A DNA stretch of 48,688 nt, taken from NCBI GenBank assembly GCA_023422005.1, contig JAEZSC010000054.1, positions 1 to 48,688 on the forward strand, read 5' to 3'. This document shows, in pieces, positions 32,352 to 39,622 of this stretch. The number at the start of each line of letters is the position of its first letter. Position 1 is the stretch's first letter. A program made the translations under genes and the position numbers. The DNA is from Bacillota bacterium (GTDB lineage: Bacteria > Bacillota > Clostridia > Christensenellales > UMGS416). A model generated the notes under the pieces. It searched no databases. It had not been told where the DNA came from and worked only from the letters and a program-made list of their open reading frames with translations.

Positions 32352-33296
32352 TTACCACAGAATGTTCTTCTGGTCACTCAGTTTTCTGACTATTGCGTTG
32401 GTTAGCAACACGCAGATGAGCCCGATAACATTCTTGAACAAGCCCACCGCCGCGGAAAAACTGTATCGCATATCCTGAAGACCCATCCGGTAAACATAAG
32501 TGTCCAAAATATCTCCCACGCCCAGCGTCAGAGGATTGACCAAGTTATATACCTGATCGAAATTACCGTTAAGAACGCCTCCCATGCTCAGTATGAAAAG
32601 GATTGAGATGATGGGTAGAATGGAGGGAAGCGTGATATACCACATATTCTGGAGACGGTTGCTGCCTTCTATGTAGGCAGCCTCATACTGTTCCACATCG
32701 ATGCTGGCGATAGCCGAGATATAGATAATCGAGCTCCAACCTACGCTCTGCCATACACCGGTTATCAACAGTATCCACCGGAACATCGATGGTTCCGTCA
32801 AAAAATCGATCGGCATGCCGCCAAAAAGTCTGACCAGGATATTCACCACGCCGCGAGATGGTGATAGCATATCTTTAAATATGCTTGCAAGGATTACCCA
32901 GGAAATGAAATGCGGCAGGTATGAAATCGTCTGAACCGTTTTCTTGAAAGGAAGACTCCGTATCTCATTCAAGAATAGGGCAAATATAATGGGTATAGGG
33001 AAGGCAAAGAATATTCGCATTGCACTGATAATCAGTGTGTTGCGCAGGACTTTACCAAAGGAAAAGGACTTGATGAGACTAGAGAAATGCTCTAGACCGA
33101 CCCATTCGCTTCCCCAAATACCGTTCAGCAGCTTATAGTCCTTAAAGGCGATGATCATGCCGTACATCGGCCCGTAACAGAATATAAGAAAATAGGCCAC
33201 CATGGGGAGCAACAACACATAGTAGGGTGCATAATGGCGCATACCCCATAGAAAACCATGCTTTTTGCCCAATGCGCTTATCGGTTTACGAATCAT
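32352..33296 (-). CDS. Sugar ABC transporter permease (LplB-like), second importer
   Basis: A protein of 314 aa from the ATG at 33294-33296, with a GGAAAGGG upstream; the frame extends to 33431 but crosses the operator. Motifs MVAYFLIFCYGPMYGMIIAF, PFKKTVQTISYLPHFISWVI and the EAA-type QYEAAYIEGSNRLQNMWYI. It heads the operon permease > permease > propeller > receptor > aldolase > URO-D-like. The EAA motif has Glu-Gly in place of the usual Asp-Gly. Confidence 0.91.
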   Translation of the reverse strand: MIRKPISALGKKHGFLWGMRHYAPYYVLLLPMVAYFLIFCYGPMYGMIIAFKDYKLLNGIWGSEWVGLEHFSSLIKSFSFGKVLRNTLIISAMRIFFAFPIPIIFALFLNEIRSLPFKKTVQTISYLPHFISWVILASIFKDMLSPSRGVVNILVRLFGGMPIDFLTEPSMFRWILLITGVWQSVGWSSIIYISAIASIDVEQYEAAYIEGSNRLQNMWYITLPSILPIISILFILSMGGVLNGNFDQVYNLVNPLTLGVGDILDTYVYRMGLQDMRYSFSAAVGLFKNVIGLICVLLTNAIVRKLSDQKNILW

Positions 33297-33400
33297 GCAA
33301 AAACCCTTTCCATGTGGCAATCTCAATCCCACATTTCCATATGGATATTTTTTGCGAAATTTGTTGTGTGTCCTATACCGCCGGTAACCGTCCATGTGTA

Positions 33401-33450
33401 TCAGTGTCTCAGACACTGAATAGGGTAGCATTCCACTTTCTGTTTGTCAA
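33401..33450 (-). promoter_or_regulatory. Promoter with 19-bp perfect dyad operator of the second importer operon
   Basis: On the minus strand: TTGACA (33445-33450), 17-nt spacer, weak -10 TACCCT (33422-33427). Directly downstream is the dyad TCAGTGTCT-C-AGACACTGA (33401-33419), nine perfect base pairs around one central base. Its position at the start site suggests a repressor site, most likely for the ROK protein upstream. Confidence 0.68.
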
Positions 33451-33551
33451 GCAGTTCTTGTCGAATTTTAGCAATGCGCATCGCCGTCACCCGCAGGGGG
33501 CTCTCCGTGGCATAAACCGCCCATTCCCGGCAGCCAGAACGATCATAAGAA

Positions 33552-33575
33552 GGGTGGAAATATCGCTTTCCACCC
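33552..33575 (-). terminator. Candidate terminator after the ROK regulator gene
   Basis: A 9-bp perfect stem (33552-33560 with 33567-33575), 6-nt loop, followed on the minus strand by TTCTTATG, a weak U-tract. It would separate the ROK gene from the importer operon. Confidence 0.5.
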
Positions 33576-33639
33576 GCTGGCACTTGACTATATGGCTAAT
33601 GTATAAGCTTTGTACTTTCGGAGCTAAATGAATGATGTG

Positions 33640-34821
33640 TTAAAAATCCTGCTTGCCACCGAATACTTCATCGAAGACAAGAAATGCAGGCGATGCGTGA
33701 ACCGAAGGCTTGTCAGGATTTATGAGAATCTGCAAATTACCATGATTCTTCCATCTACAACCGGCAAACACCGATTTCCGAATTCCATCTACCAATTCTG
33801 GAAAAACATCAAGCCAGTTGCTTTGTATGATGACCATATTGGGGTCGAAAGTACTAACCAGATTATGAACCGCGATGGCAATATAATGGGCGGCAGTCCC
33901 AAAAGCGGCATACAAGTCTCCGTCGCTATTGGTTTTCGTAAGGAGAGCGATGTCACGGATGGATAAGGAGGGCTGCATCAGATGAGCGTATTTCGACGCC
34001 ATTGTGTAATAACAGGAAGCAAGTATGGCGCTTTCGCAGGTTACCGCCTCAATACAGCCCTTGTTGCCGCAACTGCACACCGGACCGTCTAGCCCAATCA
34101 ACGTATGGCCGATTTCACAGGCGTGATAAGAACTTCCATAGAAAAGCTTGCCTTTGGAAATAATGCCGGCGCCAAACCCCTCCGTGATGGTCAAGTAAAT
34201 CGCATCTGCACTGTCGTCTACCAGCCCATACCATTTTGCAGCAAGTATCATAGCATTACTATCGTTATCTACGAATGTTTTGAGATTTATCCTTTTCTCT
34301 ATTTGGCTCCGCAAAGAGTAGTTTTCCCAATTGGGAATTGCCGGAATATGAATGACCGTGCCGGTGGCATCTGCCCTGCCGGGGATAGCCACGCCAACCC
34401 CCAGGCACCTTTTCGCACGTAAGTTCTCCAGCGAAAGCACCTTGTCAAGTTCGCATCGGATCAATTCCACAGTTTCTTCTACATGCCCAGGAACACATTT
34501 GGTGCTGTGATGATATATCTCATTGAAACACAAATCAAGAACGACGGTATCCAGCCCACCTCTTGATATTCTGACGCCTATGGCATACCCATAGCTGCCA
34601 TTCAGCTTGTAATAAACGGCCTTCCGCCCTCCTGTGGATTCCGAGATACCCGATGGCACACATATGCCTTTTTGGATAAGCTCCCCGATCAGCTTATGTA
34701 CAGCCACCGTTGTCAGCCCCACATGCCTTGCGATATCAGGCTTTGTGGCTTGGCCAGAACTCTGTAGAGCACGGACTATCCGCAGCGTATTATCCTTCTT
34801 TAGCTCGCTATAATTTGCCAT
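33640..34821 (-). CDS. ROK-family transcriptional regulator
   Basis: A protein of 393 aa. N-terminal winged helix (TKPDIARHVGLTTVAVHKLIGEL, about 26-48, then ISESTGGRKAVYY). The ROK kinase-like part shows DNDSNAMILAAKWYG, ITEGFGAGIISKGKLFYG and the zinc site EIGHTLIGLDGPVCSCGNKG with CIEAV, as in NagC/Mlc/XylR-type repressors. It lies directly upstream of the second importer operon in the same direction and is its likely regulator. Confidence 0.93.
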   Translation of the reverse strand: MANYSELKKDNTLRIVRALQSSGQATKPDIARHVGLTTVAVHKLIGELIQKGICVPSGISESTGGRKAVYYKLNGSYGYAIGVRISRGGLDTVVLDLCFNEIYHHSTKCVPGHVEETVELIRCELDKVLSLENLRAKRCLGVGVAIPGRADATGTVIHIPAIPNWENYSLRSQIEKRINLKTFVDNDSNAMILAAKWYGLVDDSADAIYLTITEGFGAGIISKGKLFYGSSYHACEIGHTLIGLDGPVCSCGNKGCIEAVTCESAILASCYYTMASKYAHLMQPSLSIRDIALLTKTNSDGDLYAAFGTAAHYIAIAVHNLVSTFDPNMVIIQSNWLDVFPELVDGIRKSVFAGCRWKNHGNLQILINPDKPSVHASPAFLVFDEVFGGKQDF

Positions 34822-34942
34822 TGGTTGCTCCTTATTCCTTGATTCTAGCCTACATTGCTCAATATGGTCAATAAGAGCTCATCATGAAGACCGCGGTACC
34901 CAACAGCACCATAGGAGGAAGCCAGGCATGTTTGACTACGGA

Positions 34943-35848
34943 TTATCCTTCGGTTTTGCTTTTCACCGAACGGGCATATTCCGTGGGTGTCATGCCTTCC
35001 ATCTGGGAAAATCGTCGAGAAAAATAATGTATTGAGGTATACCCGCAGTTCTCCGCAATGACTTCCATTGACGCATGGCCTTCGCGAATGAAACGCTTAG
35101 CGGCCTTATGCCGCCATTGGCATATCTGCTCATTGACGCCACTGTCGGCCTCCTCGCGGAATAGCCGCTTTAGGGATGTATGGCTTATGTTAAATCGGAA
35201 TGCAATATGGTCGGTCGTGATCTTCTCATTGAGATGGCTGTGCACCCATTTCTCGATATCCCGAAAAAGCATCTTGTTGTACTGCGGCCAGCGCCGCTCG
35301 TTGCGAAGACGATTTCTCTTCCGGTCGCTCCCCTCTGCAGTCTTGGATTCTTGACGCAGAAAGCATAGCAAGAGCATCTCCAAAGACAATAACACCCACT
35401 GTTGCGCGCCAATGACTGCCGTAGGGTTTGGTATGAGTTTAAAATAATCTTGATTCAACTCGTTGCACCAGCCATCGCGAGCTTCGCAGATCAACTGAGC
35501 AATCAATGCCTTCTCCTGTGGTCCAACCGACACTAGCCGGCTTCGAAGGCACTCCATGGACGAGGAGTGGCAAACGAAACTCACCACGACGATGTCCGGC
35601 GGATTGCTGGAGCTGGCCCATATGCTGTGGAACTCTCCCGGTTGATGGAATACACCCTGACCTTGGGAAAGTACAAAGCGTCGGCCATCGGCACCGATCT
35701 CCGCCTCGCCTTTATCCATATAAACAAATTCCCAGAAGTCATGGGCTTCGCCATCAAATACATAACCACGAGCGAACTCAAAATAGTGCACCGTCACGAT
35801 GCTTTCGACTTCAATTATTTTTTTTGGCTGATAGGGTTGGTAGTCCAT
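34943..35848 (-). CDS. AraC-family regulator with N-terminal cupin domain
   Basis: A protein of 301 aa from the ATG at 35846-35848, preceded by AAGGA; in-frame starts at 35893 and 35974 are possible and the choice is moderate. The N-terminal cupin-like sensor has EAHDFWEFVYMDKGEAEIG and GVFHQPGEFHSIWA. The C-terminal double helix-turn-helix shows ITTDHIAFRFNISHTSLKRLF, then VIAENCGYTSIHYFSRRFSQ and MTPTEYARS, the AraC signature. It is divergent from the isomerase-dehydrogenase operon at 36079 and is probably its activator. Confidence 0.9.
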   Translation of the reverse strand: MDYQPYQPKKIIEVESIVTVHYFEFARGYVFDGEAHDFWEFVYMDKGEAEIGADGRRFVLSQGQGVFHQPGEFHSIWASSSNPPDIVVVSFVCHSSSMECLRSRLVSVGPQEKALIAQLICEARDGWCNELNQDYFKLIPNPTAVIGAQQWVLLSLEMLLLCFLRQESKTAEGSDRKRNRLRNERRWPQYNKMLFRDIEKWVHSHLNEKITTDHIAFRFNISHTSLKRLFREEADSGVNEQICQWRHKAAKRFIREGHASMEVIAENCGYTSIHYFSRRFSQMEGMTPTEYARSVKSKTEG

Positions 35849-36021
35849 GAGGTTCCATCCTTCGATACAGGCGGCGATTTCGGGATTACACATCGTTATC
35901 GCAACCTCAAAGCTTGGAGCCAAGTAGGTCCACAACCAGATGACAACCGGAGCAGTGAAAAGCATATCACGCAACTATATAAAGTGCAAATAATACGCCC
36001 ATTATCACAAATACATCCGCC

Positions 36022-36027
36022 TATAAT
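36022..36027 (+). promoter_or_regulatory. -10 box of the isomerase-dehydrogenase operon
   Basis: TATAAT 51 bp before the ATG of the isomerase gene, with no good -35 box at the expected distance. A strong -10 with a poor -35 is usual for promoters that need an activator such as the divergent AraC protein. Confidence 0.5.
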
Positions 36028-36078
36028 GTATATAAAATAGAATACTACAACTACCATATATGGAGAATGGAGAAAGTC

Positions 36079-36918
36079 ATGATCAAGTCAATCAATCTCT
36101 GGTCTTTTCCTGGAACCATGGACATCCTTCAGTGCTTTAAAATGGCCAAGGCTGCCGGTTACGACGCCGTGGAGCCCAACATTGGCGCCGAAGGGGAGCT
36201 GAACTTCCAGACTCCGGACCAGCGGGTGCTAGACATCAAACACCACGCAGAAGACATGGGTCTGAAGCTGGCCTCCCTATCCACCGGCATTTACTGGAGT
36301 GCCCCGCCGACCCATGAAGATGCCGCAGTGCGCAGTCAGGCGTTGGATTATCTCAAGCGGCAGCTGGAAGCAGCCGCACTGCTGAGCGTTGGCGCGATAT
36401 TGGTAGTGCCCGGCCTGGTAGGCGTTGACTTCATACCCGGGGCGCCAGTCATCCGTTACGATCGGGCCTATGACCGCGCTCAGGAATTCCTTGCCGCTGC
36501 GGAGCCCCACGCCAAAGCATGTGGCGTCGTCATCGGTGTGGAAAACGTATGGAATAAGTTCCTGCTTTCTCCTTTGGAAATGCGCGGCTTCCTGGACAGC
36601 CTGAACTCACCCTTCATCAAGGCTTACTTTGATGCAGGGAACGTGCTGAACGTCGGCTACCCTGAACACTGGGTGGAAATTCTGGGGAATCGCATCGTCC
36701 GGGTGCACATCAAGGACTTCCGCCGGTCGGTGGGTACCCTGGGCGGCTTTGTGGACTTGCTGGCTGGCGATGTAGATTTCCCAGCGGTTATGTCGTCACT
36801 CCGCAGCGTAGGCTATGACAGTTTCATTACCGCCGAAATGGGCGGCTATCAACACTACCCTGAGCAGGTCGTCTATCATACATCCGCGGCGATGGACAGA
36901 ATTCTTGGTCGCAATTAG
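36079..36918 (+). CDS. Sugar phosphate isomerase/epimerase (xylose-isomerase-like TIM barrel)
   Basis: A protein of 279 aa starting MIKSINLWSFPG. The ATG at 36079 has GGAG six nucleotides before it; an ATG at 36067 contains that site and is less likely. Metal-site motifs: VVIGVENVWNKFLLSP (Glu), IKAYFDAGNVLN (Asp, replacing the usual DxGH), VRVHIKDFRR (His and Asp) and FITAEMGGY (Glu). Family as for the protein at 20507-21250, but not closely similar to it. It is 9 bp before a Gfo/Idh gene, a common isomerase-dehydrogenase pair. Confidence 0.87.
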   Translation: MIKSINLWSFPGTMDILQCFKMAKAAGYDAVEPNIGAEGELNFQTPDQRVLDIKHHAEDMGLKLASLSTGIYWSAPPTHEDAAVRSQALDYLKRQLEAAALLSVGAILVVPGLVGVDFIPGAPVIRYDRAYDRAQEFLAAAEPHAKACGVVIGVENVWNKFLLSPLEMRGFLDSLNSPFIKAYFDAGNVLNVGYPEHWVEILGNRIVRVHIKDFRRSVGTLGGFVDLLAGDVDFPAVMSSLRSVGYDSFITAEMGGYQHYPEQVVYHTSAAMDRILGRN

Positions 36919-36927
36919 GAGGAGTTT

Positions 36928-37950
36928 ATGCTTAAGGTTGGAATAATCGGTCTGGGATTCATGGGACGCGGGCACGTGGATGTATACCGCCGCCTAGAGC
37001 GCGAAGGCGCACCGGTACGCCTGGTCGCCGTGTGCGATGTGGACCCCGGCAAACTGGACGGGCGTGATATCATTTCCGGCAACATCGACGTGGGCAACGC
37101 CGTGGACCTATCGGTCTACCACCGCTACACAGACTACAACGAGATGCTGGAAAAAGAAGATCTGGACTACGTAGATATTGCTCTGCCGACATTTCTTCAC
37201 TCTGAAGCAGCGAGGACAGCGCTGGCCAGCGGACGGCATGTGCTATCTGAGAAGCCCATGGCCCCCTCTGTGCAGCAGTGCGACGACATGGTGGCCGCCT
37301 CGAAGAAAGCAGGAAAGCTGCTGATGATCGCCCAGTGTCTGCGCTTCTGGCCGGCCTTCGAATATCTGAAGGACTGTGTGGACACCGGTCGCTTTGGTCC
37401 GGTTACTTCGGCCTATTTCTTCCGTGGCGGCAGCACACCCAAGTGGTCGTGGAGCAACTGGCTGTTGCAGGAAGATCTGGGCGGTGGATGCCTGTTGGAT
37501 CAGCATGTGCATGATGTGGATACGATCAACTGGCTCTTCGGCCTACCCAGAGCCGTCACGACAAGCACGGTGCGGTTGAACCCCCAGTCCGGCAGCGACG
37601 CTGTGTCTACACGCTACCTCTACGATGACAAGGTCGTCTGTGCGGAGGATGACTGGACCATCGGCGGCGCGTTCGGCTTTGAGATGCGTTTCCGCGTGAA
37701 CTGCCAACGGGGCAGCTTGCATTTTGAGAAAGGTAAGCTTACGGTCTATCCCGAAGAGGGCGAGGGCTTTACGCCGGAACTCTCCCGCGATGACGGCTAT
37801 TACCGGGAAGTGTGTTACTTCATCGACTGTATTCACAACGGAAAGCAGCCAGACCGCTGCCTGCCCCAGAGCACCCGGGAGACCATCCGTCTGGTCGCCG
37901 CCGAACGCCTTTCCGCCCAAAGCGGTGGTACCATCGTTCCCCTCGACTAA
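36928..37950 (+). CDS. Gfo/Idh/MocA-family dehydrogenase
   Basis: A protein of 340 aa with GGAGG just before its ATG. N-terminal LKVGIIGLGFMGRGHVDVY (GxGxxGxxH) and SEKPMAPSVQQCDDM around residue 110 mark the NAD(P)-binding domain. The second domain has GGGCLLDQHVHDVDTINWLFG with the Asp/His residues expected near the substrate. It is the second gene of the AraC-controlled pair. The substrate is unknown. Confidence 0.9.
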   Translation: MLKVGIIGLGFMGRGHVDVYRRLEREGAPVRLVAVCDVDPGKLDGRDIISGNIDVGNAVDLSVYHRYTDYNEMLEKEDLDYVDIALPTFLHSEAARTALASGRHVLSEKPMAPSVQQCDDMVAASKKAGKLLMIAQCLRFWPAFEYLKDCVDTGRFGPVTSAYFFRGGSTPKWSWSNWLLQEDLGGGCLLDQHVHDVDTINWLFGLPRAVTTSTVRLNPQSGSDAVSTRYLYDDKVVCAEDDWTIGGAFGFEMRFRVNCQRGSLHFEKGKLTVYPEEGEGFTPELSRDDGYYREVCYFIDCIHNGKQPDRCLPQSTRETIRLVAAERLSAQSGGTIVPLD

Positions 37951-38015
37951 CAGCGAACACACAGTCGTACACGACATTCCAGAAATGACTGTTACGTGCT
38001 TTACCCAAAGAGTGG

Positions 38016-38046
38016 GGGGAGAACAACAATACGGGTTGTTCTCCCC
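38016..38046 (+). terminator. Terminator-like hairpin after the dehydrogenase gene
   Basis: A perfect 12-bp stem (GGGGAGAACAAC at 38016-38027 with GTTGTTCTCCCC at 38035-38046) and a 7-nt loop, 66 bp after the stop. The U-tract is missing, so it may slow polymerase or protect the 3' end. Confidence 0.6.
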
Positions 38047-38213
38047 TCTACAGACTGGCTGAGAGAGCCGCTAATGCCCTTCCAGCCGAAGCATAGGTTG
38101 AGTGGTCGGTTCAATTGGCATCGTCCGTTGGCGAGCACACTTCTTAATGATGTAAATAACTTCGAATTATCAGCAGCCATACTGTTGCCAATCGTACTAC
38201 AGAGTGTTCGTGA

Positions 38214-38537
38214 TTGTGTATAAACGCTCACATTCGACACAAATCATATGATTTGTATCACGAGATTTGTCACAGATACATTCACGCTGATCCAAGAAAA
38301 AGTATTACAGGATTACCCAGTACTTATAAAGGCGTATTCTTTATTCTTCAGAATCAGTATTATTTGAAGCATTGCGAATACATCCCAACGAAGGTTGAAT
38401 TGCTTATGCTATTGTCAGGAATAGATCATGCAGTTATAGAGCGTGCCATTGAACTGAGAAACGGAATTGATCATGATATTACCGAGAGCTTCGAACGCCT
38501 TTTTACATGGTGTCAGAATACATTGAAGACTCTGTAA
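38214..38537 (+). pseudogene. C-terminal fragment of a larger protein (possibly nucleotidyltransferase-type), truncated
   Basis: An open frame of 107 codons beginning at TTG. The stretch SITGLPSTYKGVFFILQNQY and CEYIPTKVELLMLLSGID looks like the conserved end of a longer protein; from memory it resembles the C-terminal part of nucleotidyltransferase-domain proteins of Firmicutes, but this is weak. No ribosome-binding site or N-terminal domain precedes it; the upstream sequence is out of frame. The sequence is AT-rich compared with its surroundings. Treated as a remnant of an acquired gene. Confidence 0.45.
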
Positions 38538-38608
38538 ATTCATATTGTATGCACATTTTAGCGATTTATTATCTTTTGACGGGTGATTCGATATAATTGC
38601 AGTGTCTT

Positions 38609-39544
38609 CTACCGAGGCAGCAAAAGATGGGAAGATACTACAAAGGCAGAAAGCGCTCGTCTTTTTGCCACCACCACATACTGCCCGTTCTCCGTATGAT
38701 ACGCACAGGTAACCAGCGTCAGAAGCGTGTCTCCGTATGATGCGGTAACGCCGGTGTCATACAAGGCAAGCGCTTTGATGTTCCTGATATACTCATTAAA
38801 TTCATCTTCGCTCTCAGCATATAAGAAGTTGTAATGCTTAAAGATCGTGTCACTTTTGCGGAAAATTTGACTTTCAAACACCGCGATAATCTCATACTCC
38901 TGCTGCTCATACAGTGTGTCGAGATGGATAATCGGATGCTCCTTGTAAAAACTCCTTTTCCTGTATTTCGCCAGTCCAGCAAACATTGTGCCGTTTTTCA
39001 TGTGATGGCCGTAGATAATCGTGTTTGTGCCCATAGGCCTCACTGAGCATCGCTTGTCGATAAAAGGGACTCCGCTCCTGGAATCTTCTTTATCAAAGCC
39101 ATGAGATAAATAGAAGTCGTCCCCCGTGTACATTACGGGATAATCGATTTTCGTTCCGTCAATCCTGACCCAGCCCACTATGTCAGGGTTTTGCTGATAC
39201 AACTCCTTGTACTGCTCCATGATGACAGGCGCTTTGGGTGTCGGCGACGGTTCGGCCACATCGCCGGGAACAGCGGAAGCCACAGGCGTTTGTGTGTGAC
39301 TCGCCACAAAGGTTGTCAGCTTTTTAAGTGCGAGCTCCTCCCGTGTTCCGGAAGCATAGTGCCGAATCAGCATCGTGACCGAAAGCACGAAAGCGGCAGC
39401 AAAGCAAACAAGCAGTATGACACGCAGGCGCGGAATAAGCGCTTTGCCCGCACCGCTTGACCGGGAATACCCTGCCTGGGGCGTCACTCCCGGTGAATGA
39501 TCAGGGAGACGAAGGAGAGATCTTGTTCTTCTTCTGGTCTGCAT
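38609..39544 (-). CDS. Class B sortase
   Basis: A protein of 311 aa. A long basic cytosolic head (about 1-38), a membrane segment (about 39-62), a linker with PTPKAP, then the sortase domain: NPDIVGWVRIDGTKIDYPV (typical class B), NTIIYGHHMKNG with the catalytic His, LLTLVTCAYHTENG with the catalytic Cys (about 278) and YVVVAKR with the Arg. The His/Cys/Arg set is complete. Sortases cut at an LPXTG-like site and link proteins to the wall. It lies at the end of the surface-protein locus, whose two large proteins end in IPKTG signals and are its likely substrates. Confidence 0.92.
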   Translation of the reverse strand: MQTRRRTRSLLRLPDHSPGVTPQAGYSRSSGAGKALIPRLRVILLVCFAAAFVLSVTMLIRHYASGTREELALKKLTTFVASHTQTPVASAVPGDVAEPSPTPKAPVIMEQYKELYQQNPDIVGWVRIDGTKIDYPVMYTGDDFYLSHGFDKEDSRSGVPFIDKRCSVRPMGTNTIIYGHHMKNGTMFAGLAKYRKRSFYKEHPIIHLDTLYEQQEYEIIAVFESQIFRKSDTIFKHYNFLYAESEDEFNEYIRNIKALALYDTGVTASYGDTLLTLVTCAYHTENGQYVVVAKRRALSAFVVSSHLLLPR

Positions 39545-39574
39545 TTTACCTCCACTGTCACAAAAAGAACAGGT

Positions 39575-39594
39575 GGGGGCGGCAAACCGCCCCC
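39575..39594 (-). terminator. Hairpin terminator after the 611-aa surface protein gene
   Basis: A perfect 8-bp GC stem GGGGGCGG/CCGCCCCC (39575-39582 with 39587-39594), loop CAAA. On the minus strand it is followed within about 10 nt by CTTTTT. It would limit readthrough into the sortase gene, whose start is 31 bp further on. Confidence 0.65.
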
Positions 39595-39622
39595 GACCGT
39601 TACGCCATTTACTCTTAACTGT

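Larger units (their letters stand above)
33297..33639. other. Intergenic control region between ROK gene and importer operon
   Basis: Contains the promoter and operator at 33401-33450 and the hairpin at 33552-33575. Leader to the permease start is about 115 nt. No gene is supported. Confidence 0.55.
37951..38608. other. Decayed intergenic stretch between catabolic region and surface locus
   Basis: Holds the hairpin at 38016-38046 and a gene fragment at 38214-38537. The base composition becomes AT-rich toward 38.2-38.6 kb, unlike both neighbours. Frame 37996-38223 is open but has no recognised content. Confidence 0.55.

Noticed and set aside
19187..38600. tRNA-Arg as the attachment site of an integrated island
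   Set aside because: No integrase gene and no repeat of the tRNA 3' end seen in the window; kept only as a composition-based question.
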